Of a DNA stretch of 64,000 nucleotides, positions 45,965 through 57,672 are shown piece after piece. A model generated the notes under the pieces. The model was given only the letters and a program-made list of their open reading frames with translations, did not search any database and was not told the origin of the DNA. Position 1 is the first letter of the stretch, and the number at the start of each line of letters is the position of its first letter. Position numbers and translations under genes: made by a program. This DNA is from Sacculina carcini. Lineage: Eukaryota > Arthropoda > Thecostraca > Sacculinidae. The stretch covers positions 2,104,001-2,168,000 of the forward strand of contig OU696594.1 in NCBI GenBank assembly GCA_916048095.2, given 5' to 3'.

Positions 45965-47290
45965 TTGTTCTCACATGTGTTTTCTAGTGTTTTTCTTGTT
46001 GTGTGTGTATTTGTGTGTATGTTTTCTTTGTATTGTGTGTGCTGTATGCTTGTTTTTGTTGTGACATTTCGTATGCATGTGTTATGTGTTGTGTTTTTGT
46101 GCTCGCATGCGTCGTGCATTATGTGTTTATTTGTATGTTTGCTTTGCGTTGTGTGTGTGCCTTCTCACACCGTGGATTTGTCGTTTCTGCTGATGATGTG
46201 TGGCGATGTTGAAATGAATCCCGGTCCTGTTCGATCACAAAAACGATTTTCAAATATACTTTTCGCCAACATAAGAGGCTTGTATAAGAACATCAGATAT
46301 TTGACAGCAGCCAGTCGCTCCAAGGACATCGTTATCTGTGCCGAAACGCTTGTGTCCGATTATCGGGACCAATCTGAGCTCTTGATGCCAGGTTTCAGTA
46401 AGCAATTGCTAATCAAACGCGACTCAAAAAACAGGCGGCGTGGCATGGCAGTGTACGTACGCAAAGGCTTTTCAGCAAAGAGAATTACAACGCACGACTG
46501 CACTTGTCATGAAGTTATGCTGCTGCGTGTCAACATCGCCTTGATGAATTTGTACATCTTTGGAGCCTACCGAAATCCAGACAGTAACGACTCTATCTAC
46601 GAATGTCTCTTGTCAGCCATGTCAACAATTCAGGAGAAGGACACCAAGTCAGCATTTGTATTTGTGGGAGACATGAACGCCCATCACCGTGAGTGGCTCT
46701 TGTCGACATTTCCTACAGACGCTCATGGTAGAGCAGCATTTGATTTCTGCAGCATTTCTGGCTGCTCCCAAATGGTGTCCGGTCCCACACATCAAGCGGG
46801 AAACTGTTTGGACTTGGTTATGACAGACGTCTAAGATATCGTGAGTGTAAACGTGGAAGCTCCAATAGGAAGTTCAGATCACTCGTCGCTGTCCGTGAAG
46901 TTGACATTGAGACAGAAGGTTTCTCCTTGCACGATTTCAAGGCTCGTGCACATGAAGAACAATGTTGACTGGGTGAAGGTGAATGATGAATTGAAAGCAA
47001 TTAAAGTTGCAAAGCTGCAGCAGAAGGAATGCCCCATCGATGCATTGAACAACTACATTACCGATGCCATCTCAAGGAGAGTGCCTACTAAAAACTACGT
47101 TTTCGCTCTGATGACAAAGCCTGGTTCACCAAAGAATGTCGCAGCGCACGTGAATCCAAGCAGGAGGCTTACCACAAGTGGCTTCAATCACGCTCAGCCG
47201 ATTCATGGAACGTCTACACTGAGGCCAGACGGCATGCTGAGCATGTGTATTCAGAAGCTGAAACATGTCACTCAAAAAAACTTGCGTAAA
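45965..47290 (+). pseudogene. CR1-type LINE ORF2, 5' half with 2A peptide
   Basis: The first 79 residues are strongly hydrophobic and Cys/Val-rich, like a signal or membrane segment. Then comes the ribosome-skipping 2A motif GDVEMNPGP (residues 80-88). The AP-type endonuclease follows: NILFANIRGL, RRGMAVYVRKG, FVGDMNAHH, NCLDLVMTDV, GSSDHSSL. It would nick target DNA for cDNA priming. One TAA (46832) and a frameshift near 47105 break it; the shifted frame continues with a linker (AWFTKECRSA). The RT is missing: the copy ends near 47290 in Helitron sequence. 2A peptides are known in CR1-like LINEs of several marine invertebrates. Confidence 0.87.
46202..46228 (+). other. 2A ribosome-skipping motif
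   Basis: Codes for GDVEMNPGP and matches the D-[VI]-E-x-N-P-G-P consensus. Translation would release the hydrophobic leader after Gly87 and restart at Pro88. Confidence 0.88.
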
Positions 47291-48164
47291 ATATATATAT
47301 CAGGCGGGTTGAGGGATACTATTTGTCAAAATAAGAACAAAAATATTCACATTTAGACTTTTCTATTGGTTCATTTAGACTTTTCTATTGGTTCATTTAG
47401 ACTTTTATATTTCTTTTTATAGCTATGCTAGCTATTTATATATATATAGCTAACTATTTATATATATATATATATATATTTAGCTATTTATACATATAGC
47501 TATTTATATATATGCTAGCTATTTATATATAGCTAGCTATTTATGCGCACGCGACCGGGGCTCCTGTGATAATGTGTCGTGTAGCTATTGTTATATATAT
47601 CTATGTTGTACGATGCTTCTAAAAACCACGTAGTGGATGAGTGTCGCAATAAATGAAATAGCTGAAATTTTTTGCTTTTCAATTTTTATCAATTATATTT
47701 TATGGATTGAATATGAATTTTTTTGTATGAATTGTTCCGCACCACGGGCGGGTATAAAAATAAGTGTTTCCATTTTTAAGTTCATTTTTTTAAAATGGTT
47801 CCTTTAAAAAAGGTATTTTTTTAATAAAAATGCTCCGCGGGCAGCTACTAGAGACAACAGAACGTTCAATTTCCTCTGTAGAATTAATTCATACACAAAA
47901 CCAATGGATTTGACTTCAAGATCCAGAACGGATCGTGTTCGAGTTCTGAATTATTCAGCACGACAGGCGGATGTAAAAATTACTAAGGCGGACTGAGGGG
48001 AAATATTTTGTCGAAATAAAAAGAATTGAACTTGAAATTTTCAATTGATTAATATTTTTATGAGTGTACCCTACTTCATTTTTAATTTTCCATATTTTTT
48101 TATGAATTGAATATTAATTTCATGTTATTAATTGCTCCGCACAACGGGCGGGTTTTAATGCTAG
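47291..48164 (+). mobile_element. Helitron 3' part ending CTAG
   Basis: Hairpin modules near 47735, 47960 and 48137, ending with hairpin, TTTTAATG and CTAG at 48164, then T. A TA-rich minisatellite built on TAGCTATTTATATA lies at 47420-47545. The same sequence appears inverted at 63638-64000. Confidence 0.75.
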
Positions 48165-48370
48165 TATATATATATATTTTATGTCAGATATCCAATTAAT
48201 GTATGATCACGTGTTTTAACATATTTTTGTGAATTTGGTTCCTTACAATGGTTGACGATGTGTTATCACTGCTTGATAAAGCCGTAAGGCGAAAAGTTGT
48301 GGTAAAAAATACATACTTGTGTCTGAAGAAGTTCAACCTCATCTTATATCATATATATATATATATATAT
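48165..48370. other. Unassigned stretch with TA runs
   Basis: Short sequence of unknown origin between two Helitron parts; (TA)n at about 48348-48376. No gene. Confidence 0.4.
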
Positions 48371-49123
48371 ATATATAGATATTGGCTTAAACTTTACTAT
48401 GGGCTTACTTTTATTTTTCAATTTGCATTCCTTTTCTTTTATTAATTGAATAAGAATTTTATTTTATGAACTGTTCCGCACGACGGACGGGCTTAAATGT
48501 CTCTATAAAGTGTGGGCTTGAATGCTAGTGAGGTATATGATATTTTACTAGCAGTAAATATTCTAGCGATAAAAGTAGAATAGATCTTAAGCAAATGATG
48601 TTGGATAATGATGTGAACCTTTAAATATATCTTGCAATCTGATGATAAATGTACTAGGAATATTACGTAGCGTAAGATAGATTGCAAAAGGACTTTAATA
48701 TCGGTGTAATCCAAAAATAAGAACATTATGAATATGATGCATTAGCGGAAGCATTAACCGGGAATTATAGACATGATATAATATTTTACAAATTTCATTG
48801 TTTTTATTTTGTGTTTAATGTTTAAATTAATCCTGCCGACGGCCGGGCTTAAGTATGAGGCGGGTTGACTGAATAATATTTCATCCATTATATTGAAAAA
48901 GAATATGCAAATTCAGAACAAGAGTGTTCTATTGGTTTAGATTTTACAATTTAGAGTTTTCTATTAGACTGGCTTTTTGCTTTTAAATATGTATTAATTT
49001 TGTTATATTTATTGTTCCGCACGGCGGGCGGGCTTAAAAACTCAATTTTTTCCGTGTATAATGAGCTCATATACAAAACTCAACAACAACAACGACAACA
49101 AACATGTATTTAATATTGCGCAC
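48371..49123 (+). mobile_element. Helitron modules with empty insertion site
   Basis: Paralogue of 3203-3597 joined to 6434-6780. The bases A (48776) and T (48777) are adjacent here, whereas a 2.8-kb Helitron separates them in the other copy. Confidence 0.82.
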
Positions 49124-49388
49124 TGTAGTATAGAGCTATAAGGCGCCACCTATTGGACCCTGTAAATGTCAGTGTGATTGTGCACTATAGGATCGCAATG
49201 GGTTGGGCGTTACCGGTAGCGAGCGAATGGTCTATTGCCGGTAGGCATGATTGGTTGTGTGCATTAACTAACCGAGGGTATATAACTGGGTCGCTCTAGG
49301 TTTGTAGGTCACTTGTGGTGAGAGCTTTGACGTGTGCATATATTGTTTCTCGTGTGTATCGTGTCTCTTCGGCCCGCTCGATATTACA
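49124..49388 (+). mobile_element. Solo LTR with CGCAC duplication
   Basis: 265 bp, ends TGTAGTAT...ATATTACA, flanked by CGCAC (49119-49123, 49389-49393). The paralogous site near 6780 lacks it. A TATATAA box near 49279 reads rightward. Confidence 0.85.
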
Positions 49389-49504
49389 CGCACAAAATAG
49401 TTACAAGCGCGCGACAAGCAAAATACGACTGGAGCAAGTGGGAAATTGGGTCAACTGCGCAGGCTGGGTGAAGTATAAACATGCAGCGCAGAACAGAAAC
49501 ACAA

Positions 49505-52336
49505 ACATGTAGCAATTATGAGTCCCGAATATGTAAATAAATGTGCAAAAAAGAGATAAATTATTAAATAAAAGGAAAGACGGATTAAATCAATATCAAT
49601 GGGAAGAATAAATCCATTATAACATTGCAAACAAGTAGACTTAAGAAGACTCTGAGGCCAAAGATAGGAAATCTTGTGGAGTTCAGAGGAGCAAGGTGAG
49701 TAGGATTTCATTCGGAGGAGGCGAGGAGAAAGTGAATTATAAATGCGGGGTGCAGAAAAAAAGAATGATTTCGCAGACCAAGTGGACTGGTTCAACGCAG
49801 GGGACAGATTAGAGGAGTAGGATGGCGACGTGAACCAGAAGTACTCTCTTGAACCAGAAGTAGTGAGCGTAGATAGGACGGGGGTGAAGGGCAGTGAAGG
49901 TTTTTGTATACCAAACAGCAAATTTTGTACCGAATTCGGAAATGAGCAGTGAGCCAACCAAAGCGGTGAAGGTGAGCTGAATTTGGCGTTTTGGGAGGAA
50001 GTTTAAGATCGAAGCGACAGGCAAGGTTGATAATGGATAATGAATTGTAGATGGCGGATATTTTTGAGGGGAAGGTGAAAAAACAAGGAGTTGCAGTAAT
50101 CTAGGCGAGTGAAAATGTAAGAATTGACGAGAATAACAGCCGAAGATTCGTCCAAAAGAGTACGTATGGGATATAATTTTCTCAGAATGAAGCGGCAAGA
50201 GCGAGTGATTTGAGAAATGTGTTGAGAAAATGATATTGTCTGATCAAATGTAATGCCATGGTTGCAAATTTGAGAAGCTAGAGGCAAGGAGACAGTGGTA
50301 GGGGTTATCCTTGGAGGATGAAAAACTAAGTAGACTGTTTTGTCGTGATTAAGAAGGAGGTGTCTGGAGGCAGCCCATGACGAAATATGGGAAAGAAGTT
50401 TAGATACCAAAGTAGAATTATGTAAAGATAGGGCAAAGTAAATTTGTACATCGTCAGCATAGACATGAAAGGAAATAGGGTTTTCTCTGAGGACATAACA
50501 AAGGGACCAGACGTAGAGGTTGAAAAGGAGTGGTCCCAGGAGAGAACCCTGTGGGAAGTCAACGGAAGATTGACAGACATCCGGGAATCACAGCGGGCAG
50601 AAAAAGAACGCTTATGAAGGTAGGAAGAAGCAAGAGAAAGAGCTTAGGAAGAAAAGCCAATAGGGGCAAGATCTTCACAAAGAATTGAATGATTGACGAG
50701 ATCAGAGGCAGATGAAAAATCTAATGATATTAGCAGAGCAGATTTGCCGAAGGAAAAGTTGGAAAAAAGTCATTAGTGAGGCGAATAAGAAGAGTTTCAG
50801 TTGAATGATTTGACATAAAACCTGATTGACAAGGATCAAGGACCGGAGTAATAATCGGACGAAGCTGTTCAATGATAGCGTGTTCAAGAAGTTTAGAAGG
50901 AAGCGTAAGCATAGATATAGGACGATAGTTCGAGGGGATGGCAGGACCAACATTAGGCTTCTTCAGGATGGGTGTGATTATAGCATGCTTAGAAGCTAGA
51001 AATTGACCATGAAGAAAGCAAGAATTAACCATATGGGTGGGAATAGGAGCAAGGAGGAGGATCGAATCAGAGAGAGTGGAAAAATTAATAGGATCCGAGG
51101 GGCTTCTTCTGTTGCGGAGTTTTAGGAGTAAACGAGATGTTTTATAGGGAAAAATTGGTACGAAGGCCAAAATTGAATATGAGGAGGTAGGAAATGATAG
51201 AAGAAAATGACTTTTTGGAATATTTGAGAGTATTGTATCAATTTTTTCAGTGAAAAAAGAGGAAAATTGATCAGCTGAAATCATAATTGGACTCCGGGAG
51301 GCACTACCAGTTATTGAATCCAGAATGGACCACCGAGAGTACGAACCCTTTCCCAGTGAGGATAGGTGAGAGGTGAAATAAATGGATTTGGCGGAAGTAA
51401 GAGAGGCGAGGAAGGAATTTCGAGCCGAGCAAAAAGGTTGACCAGGACGAACGAGAGCGAAAGCGCCCCAGAGCGCTCCGTAAGACGGCATTTGGAGCGC
51501 AGGAGGCGCAGATCTGAGGACCACCAAGGAGGGGTTGGAGATTCACAGATAACTTTGATTTCACGGAGTGGAAAGATAAGATCATTTATATTTTAGAGGC
51601 AATCTGAGATGAAGCTTGGGAGTGATAGAGGACTGAGGAAAACATAACTAAGAGGATATAGGAAGCGTTCTACAACAGAGAAGAAGTGAGAAGAAAAAAA
51701 TTATTGTAGTTGCGTGAAAGAATAAACCTAGAGGAAGATTTGGGAGAACAAGGGAAGAAAGTTGGAATGTGATAAGGCTATGGTCAGAAAAGAGAGGATC
51801 TGGGTGGTGGCTGAGTATGTCTGGGGAACGAGTTTCGAAGAAGTCGGAGTAGAAATAATGAGATCCAGCGTATGACCAGAAGTATGGGTAGCACCTGAGT
51901 TTAAGATGAGAAGATCCCAAGAGTCGAGCAGAGAAATAAAATCACGTATGAGAGTTTGAGACGAAGGGAGATCAGCCCAGATGTTGAAGTCGCCTAGCAG
52001 AATATAGTTATCAGAGAAATGTTGGGAAAGTAGTGAGATGAATTCGTCAAAGTCAGACAGGAAAAGTGAGGCGGTACCAGAATTATTATGACGGTATACC
52101 ACTATAATACCCAGGGTGGGAAGTGCTGGTAGAGACAGACATAGTACTACAAATTCGAAAGCGGGAGATGTAAAATTGAATTACTTGAGGGTGGAGAGGG
52201 AAAGCGAGGCATTGAAAATGACGCCAACTCCACCGCCCGAAGGTTTCAATTATGAAGAAAGAGATCGACAGGCATGTAAGAAATTAAAAGACGGGGGAAG
52301 ATGAGCTCTAAACGTGGGAACGCCGTCTCCAGGAGC
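49505..52336 (-). pseudogene. CR1/L2-type LINE ORF2, decayed
   Basis: Reading leftward: end of the AP endonuclease (YILLGDFNIWADLP near 51970, HTLDLIIS near 51850), a linker, and RT (NYRPISMLTLPSKLLEH near 50900, GSLLGPLLFNLY near 50530, YADDVQIYF near 50450). Then LGVxFD-type thumb sequence (50240), LDYCNSLFFHLPLKNI (50090) and the C-terminal WSAKSFFFSAPRIYNSL near 49760. Several frameshifts and stops interrupt it. The 5' end is truncated inside the endonuclease; no clear tail is seen at 49505. It is the same broad family as the LINE at 56690-57672. Confidence 0.85.
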
Positions 52337-52700
52337 CGGTGCTAGACGGTGATGTTGAGTTATAAATATATTTTGGAATATTCAGGATAATGCTTCCTCT
52401 GAAGCAGCATATGCATATAGTTGGCATTACATGATATTGCAGCCCATATGCATATGCAACTTGTAATTAAACCAATTACATTACACAGTTATATTCAGTA
52501 GTTTACTTTGTTGCCAGTAGCATTTTTCCCGCCCTTAGTGCGGAACAATTCATGTGTAAATATTGAGGACAATATAACCTTTCTATTCAGTATAGTGTAG
52601 GATTAATTAAAACGTACGCAATAAAACCACACCATCAATGATTGGAGCTAATAATATGCATTCTTAAAAGTAATTGCACTTCAGTGGAATTAAATCCGTG
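52337..52700 (-). repeat. Helitron 3' module fragment, inverted
   Basis: It matches minus-oriented sequence near 5050-5390, with a hairpin core near 52535. The start CGGTGATGTTGAG recurs at 59338 and, reverse complemented, at about 4650. Confidence 0.65.
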
Positions 52701-52810
52701 TACAGCGGACACTGTGTTCATGTGTACATGTGGACAGCGGTATAATCAGTATACATGTGGACAGCGGTTCGCTTCTTGATGCGCTCCAACAATTTCTTCC
52801 TCTGACAAAA

Positions 52811-53128
52811 CCTAGCCAGTGAATTGTCTGTGACAAACATGCTAAAATAGCTTAAAGCAATAGCAATAGCTTAAAGGATTGCATGAATGACCTGTTGAAG
52901 CGCTCATTGTTTCAATTGTCCACTGCAGCTGCTGATTTCTCGGTATCTTTGTGAATGCGAGTCGTAGGTAAACGCTCAGATACTCATCAATATTTCTGCC
53001 AAATCATCCGGACTTTTTCTTTCTTTGTTTTTCTTTGTGCTTCTGATTATGATGAAGAACTTCATTGGCTGCATCTGTATCCAAACACTTGACGGAATTG
53101 TATACTCAAATTATTGCATTGTTGATTG
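52811..53128 (-). repeat. Inverted copy of 2830-3137 repeat
   Basis: Reverse complement of 2830-3137, ending in the same ATACTCAAATTATTGCATTGT half-palindrome. Unknown element. Confidence 0.75.
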
Positions 53129-54060
53129 TTAATCAAGTATTGGTACTTTTGTCCAAAACAACATTTTCAACCACAAACATTTCAATTGGATATTGGAAAC
53201 ATACACTGATTAGACCCAAACTTGTACGATCTCTGAGATGAATGACAAACTACTTGAGGATATATCAGCGTGCACACCATTACATGCATTGAACGAGGAT
53301 TGAATGTCAACTGGAAAACGTAATCTGTGCTATTTCACATTATGAGTGTTTATTGAGAAACGGCTGACTGTCACGACAGTTTAATCCATTTGGACATGGT
53401 TGAGATGACGTTTTTGCCTCGAGCAGAGTATGTCAGTATGTCGAAAACGGCAAGCGAAAAATTCCTTTCTAAGTCATCAGCAATGCTTGGAAAAGTAAAC
53501 GGCCCATGCACGAATGCTAGCAAAACACTACTTGCAAATGAGAACAGAAGGGCAATGCTTAAAAGTCAAATCAATCAAGATGATTTAGGGATGGCTTCTT
53601 TGAAGCTCCTCTGTTTGTCAGTGCCCCCTGTTTGCTTAATCCGCCAGCACGTGGACAGCACACTGCACAAACACACACGCACAAACATGGTGTGCATGAG
53701 CCGCCGCCCTGCAGCGTTTGTTGCAGAGTGCAAAAAAACAACGACTCAAAACAAAACGCCCAAAACAGGCGATGCAGCCGGCACCAGGGCGTGCGTCATA
53801 CCACTTCTGTGCTGAACAGCCAAACAAACGTGCCTCAACACGAAAACACACACATGTTATTCATAGACAATTTCAAATTGTTATTGAACTTTATTTAATC
53901 TAAGATACTTTCTTGCCAAATTTCAACTAAATGTCGTGCTGGTAAATTCACTGATACAATGAAACGTTTTAAAAATTTGCTCTTAGGAAGAGCGTTATTT
54001 ATAAAAAAAAACCGTAACATTCCCGACCCCACCAATGACATTGATAGCCCAAATTAGTTG
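53129..54060. other. Unassigned; one doubtful 141-codon ORF
   Basis: An open frame lies at 53390-53815 (plus) with no recognised domain or supporting signals, and competing frames are also open. I do not call it a gene. The rest shows no repeat I could match. Confidence 0.3.
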
Positions 54061-54078
54061 TTCTGTGATTGTCTATGG

Positions 54079-54083
<5 letters not shown>

Positions 54084-54141
<58 letters not shown>

Positions 54142-54158
54142 TGTGTGTGTGTGTGTAT
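54084..54158. repeat. (GT)n microsatellite
   Basis: About 75 bp of GT with one interruption. Confidence 0.95.
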
Positions 54159-54240
54159 GATTTGCATTTGCGCTTTGTGTAGTTTACTGTGTCTATGAGC
54201 GTGTGTTTGTATGTGTTTGTATGTGTGTGCGCGTGTCATG

Positions 54241-55464
54241 CTGTTAGGTGTTCATGCCCCGCGGGGGCAAGCACTTGACTAGCTCGTGGATGATTGGTTG
54301 TTAAAGTTGTGTGTCACTGTGCATGTGTGTGTGTGTGTGTTTGAGTGTGTGTGTGTGTGCTTAATTGTGTAAATGCGTGAATGTGTTGCTTCTGCTTATT
54401 TATTCATTCTACCCTTATTCTATGTAAGCCCTCATATTTATTTGGACTTCTGTCTTTAAAAACATTTACTCGTTCACTTAGATCATCTGATGATTCTCTT
54501 CTCTTAGTGGAACCTGCTTTTCCCTCTAGACAATCTCATTATAATCGCTGTCTATCTATCTCATGACCCCGTCTTTACAATAAGCATTCCCCAACACTGC
54601 GTTCTATCACTTCTATCCCTCTTTTCAAAAAACACTCGAATATATTTTTCTGTTGAAGTCCTATTATATCTTAGATAACATTGCTTATACTAGTGATGAA
54701 TATAAGGTGTGATTTTCTCTAAGCTCTCTCCCTATCTCTTCATCCTTTACCTTGTGAATGTATGCGTTTGTGTGTGTGTGTGTGCGTGCGTGTGTGTGTA
54801 TGTGTGTGTACAGCGCCTTAGAGACCCTCCAGGTGTAGGGCGCTATATACATTTTTACATAATGTAATGTAATGTGTACGTGTATATGTGTGTGTGTGTG
54901 TGTGTGTTTGTGTTTGTGTGTGTGTGTGCTGTTGTGTTGAGCTTTGTTATCTGTGTATGTGTGTCTCTTGTGTGGTGTTCTCTTTGTATTTGTTTGAATG
55001 TATGTCTTTTTGTGTCTGTTATGTTGTGTTTTCTTGTTTGTATTTGTGTGCCAATTGTGTTTTGATTTGTCAATCTGAGTGTATGTCGTTGTATGCCTGC
55101 TGTGTTGTCTTAATGTGTTGTATGTTGTGTTGCCTTCTGTGCTTTATGTCTGCTGTGCTATCCTAATCAATATGTATGTGTGTGTGATTGTGTACCTTTT
55201 TTGTTTTTGAGTATATAAACGTGAGTTTATGTTTGTGTTTGTGCGTATATGTACTTACCTGTTTTGTGTGTGTTTGCGTGTGTGTGTATGTGAGTGTCTG
55301 TGTTTGTGTATGTGAGTGTGTGTGTGTGTGTGTGTGCGTGCGTGCTCCCTCATTTGACGATTGATGCGTGTTGAAGAGTCTTGTTCATGTTTTGGTGGTG
55401 GCGTGTGGTCTTGCCCACGCGCGCCTGTGTGTAAATACAGTTTTAATTTTCTGTTCTCGTTACA
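54241..55464 (+). mobile_element. LTR remnant related to the TRIM LTR, split
   Basis: 54245-54340 (CCCCGCGGGGGC, TGATTGGTTGTT) and 55370-55464 (CCCACGCGCGCCTGTGTGTAA, ending TTCTCGTTACA) match the middle and end of the TRIM LTRs, but are diverged. A LINE fragment (54375-54868) and expanded TG-rich sequence separate them. No TSD found. Confidence 0.5.
54375..54868 (+). mobile_element. LINE 3' fragment with (TAATG)n tail
   Basis: Frames around 54380-54660 resemble the C-terminal end of CR1-group ORF2 (SSDDSLLLVEPAFPSRQ). The UTR has GGGCGCTATATACATTTTTA and ends in three TAATG-like units. Confidence 0.6.
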
Positions 55465-55667
55465 GCAGCACATAAATTTTTCGGCATTATGGCTCGGTCA
55501 ATATAAATTATATATTGGTAAAACTTTTTCGTTAATTGTTTGTTTAATTGATTTTTCCTTTGCCGAATTTCCATGTGAGCCACAGCAGTTGTCAACATTA
55601 TCACAAGAGTGCGTGTTGAAAATCATAGCACAGCCTTTTTTCAGAAGCCAGACTTCAAATTGTTATC

Positions 55668-55866
55668 CTAGCTCCCGAGTAGCTCAGTGGTTAGGCGCTG
55701 GACTCTCGTGTCAGAGGTTCGCGGTTCGAATCCTGGCCTGGATTTGTTCATCAACACCTCTGCTTGAGTCTACCGGGAGTAACCACTGTAGATGGGCGCA
55801 CAGTGCGGCGCGCCATATAGTCTCAACTGGCTGGTGCGCGCTTAAAACACCAATAACAACAACAAC
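55668..55866 (+). mobile_element. tRNA-derived SINE
   Basis: Pol III A box TAGCTCAGTGGTTAGGCG (55680-55697) and B box GGTTCGAATCC (55723-55733) sit in a tRNA-like head. A ~100-bp body follows and the tail is (AAC)n. Flanking duplications AAATTGTTATC (55657-55667) and AAATCGTTATC (55867-55877) show insertion by a LINE machinery. The family is not recognised. Confidence 0.85.
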
Positions 55867-55877
55867 AAATCGTTATC

Positions 55878-56690
55878 GGAGATAACTCCACCACAATACC
55901 CCAACACCACACAAACAAAGACGAAACGTTAAAATTTGGACGTTCGGGTCGAAGTGTACCTCTTTCGTCTCATATTATTGAAGTAGCCAGTGAATGAAGA
56001 AATTCAAGAAATTCGCGTGGCTAACCTTGGAACATATGGATCATAAATTTATCGATAGTCCAATGGATCATAAGTCCTATGGATTGTTTGATCATTTATC
56101 AATCTCAACTTTTCTTATGTTTTTGCAATATTGTGTCGTACCCATTTCATTGCATGCATTGTAAAATATACTAATAGTAATATTTGATATTATTTGTCCT
56201 TCGTTTCTGATTAATTTCAATTTCAAACTGAGACTAGTCAATATCTAATTTAGATTAATCAACCTCAAAATTACAATGCTCTATATACTGTATCTTATCA
56301 AATATTTTATATTTTTCTTGAAATGACGTCATACAAGCAACCACGTGCACATCACGTGATAAACACGTGCACATCACGTGATAAACACGCGCACATCACG
56401 TGATAAAAACGTGAGTGTATGCTGCAAAAAAAGCACACAGACACACATCCAAGTGCAAGCGTGTAAACGCCTACTGGACTTTGAATTTCATATACACAGA
56501 CGCACACACACTCCTAGCGAAGGGAAGCGCAAATAAAATAATTTAACATTCGACGCATATATGCATATGTATTTAATAAGTATGTATTAAATAAGTACAC
56601 GACTATTGCTTATTTTCTTACAGGTTCAAATGCATTCTACGCGTTTCACCTTCTGTTAGGGAAGTATATTTCGTGCAAATATATTTCCCT
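55878..56690. other. Unassigned, with CACGTG tandem repeat
   Basis: No gene found. 56341-56411 holds three 22-bp repeats, each with palindromic TCACGTGA (56352, 56374, 56396); a TGACGTCA site is at 56324-56331. Confidence 0.55.
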
Positions 56691-57672
56691 ATCTCACATA
56701 CTTCCTCCTCTCTTGTTCATGACCTAATCTCGCACATCTCATCCTGGCCTCATCAAGGCGGCTCCTTTTGAACCCGGACAAGACTGAGTTCATGGTATTT
56801 CATCCCCCCAGGCTGACTCATCCAAATCTCAATTTATCACTCGCCTCACACATTCGGAACCTGGGTGTAGTATTTGACCCCACGCTCTCTTTCTCCCGAA
56901 ATTTTTCACTCATCACTCGCTCTTGTCGCTTTGCTCTAGGAAATTTTTTCCATCCGGTCTCTCATCGATGAATCATCTGCAATGCTTCTCGTTAACGCCT
57001 ATATCTTCTCTTGTCTGGACTGCTGTAATTCTTTATTTCTTCACTTGCCTCTCAAGACGATTCGCCAGCTTCAATATGTCAATAATCTTGCATGCCGCTT
57101 TGTTATGAGACTTCCTCCAAGAACGCCGACCTCCTCTTACATCCGTCAACTTGGCTGGCTCCCTGCTCCCCTCAGAATTCGCTACAAAATTTGCTGTTTA
57201 GTTTTCAAAATGAGTAAGTCTCCATCTTTCCCATCTTACATACGTGAACTCCTGTCACCTCAAGTACGACCCTCATATCGATACCCTGTCCCACTGTTCT
57301 GTCCTCCCGCCATCAACGAGTCCACCTGGTCAGCCAAGTCCTTCTACTTTTCTGCCCCTCGCCTCTACAACTCTCTACCTCCTCAGCTTCATCAAATTAG
57401 TTCCTTTGCTTCCTTTTTCATCTGCTCTCCACAAACATCTTCCTGCTTATTCTTCTGAATAAATGCGTTTCTTGTACTCTTTGCTGTTTTTTATGTTGTT
57501 ACCTCTGATTGCTCTTGTTTTTTCATGTTGTTCACGGTATGTCTTTCCTTGTGCGTGCTGTTTTACTTTTGTTTTTTCCGCTAGCTTTTATCTTTTATCA
57601 TGTTTTTCGCGCCTTTGCATTTTATCCTGCGCTTTATTAAATATAAGTTGTTGTTGTTGTTGTTGTTGTTAT
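56690..57672 (+). pseudogene. CR1/L2-type LINE, RT C-terminal half and tail
   Basis: Frames in series encode NPDKTEFMVFHPPRL and LGVVFDPTLSF (56770-56900), then FSCLDCCNSLFLHLPLK, IRQLGWLPAPLRIRYK and WSAKSFYFSAPRLYNSLP (to about 57400). A frameshift near 56970 separates the two parts. The 3' UTR ends with GCGCTTTATTAAATATAA and (GTT)n at about 57672. The catalytic YADD and everything upstream are missing. Confidence 0.85.

Noticed and set aside
48262..48300. Second hammerhead-like stretch (TTGATAAAGCCGTAAGGCGAAAAG)-type order
   Set aside because: It has a GCC-GTAA-GGC stem and GAAA, but the CTGATGA core is absent.
53390..53815. 141-codon plus-strand ORF
   Set aside because: No domain, no splice or promoter evidence, and overlapping frames are open as well.
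54874..55166. Cys/Val-rich open frames
   Set aside because: They come from TG-rich low-complexity sequence; no start context or domain.
55480..55670. Open frame with a vaguely SOCS-box-like peptide (LSTLSQECVLKIIAQ)
   Set aside because: Too short and too weak; it runs from an LTR remnant into a SINE.
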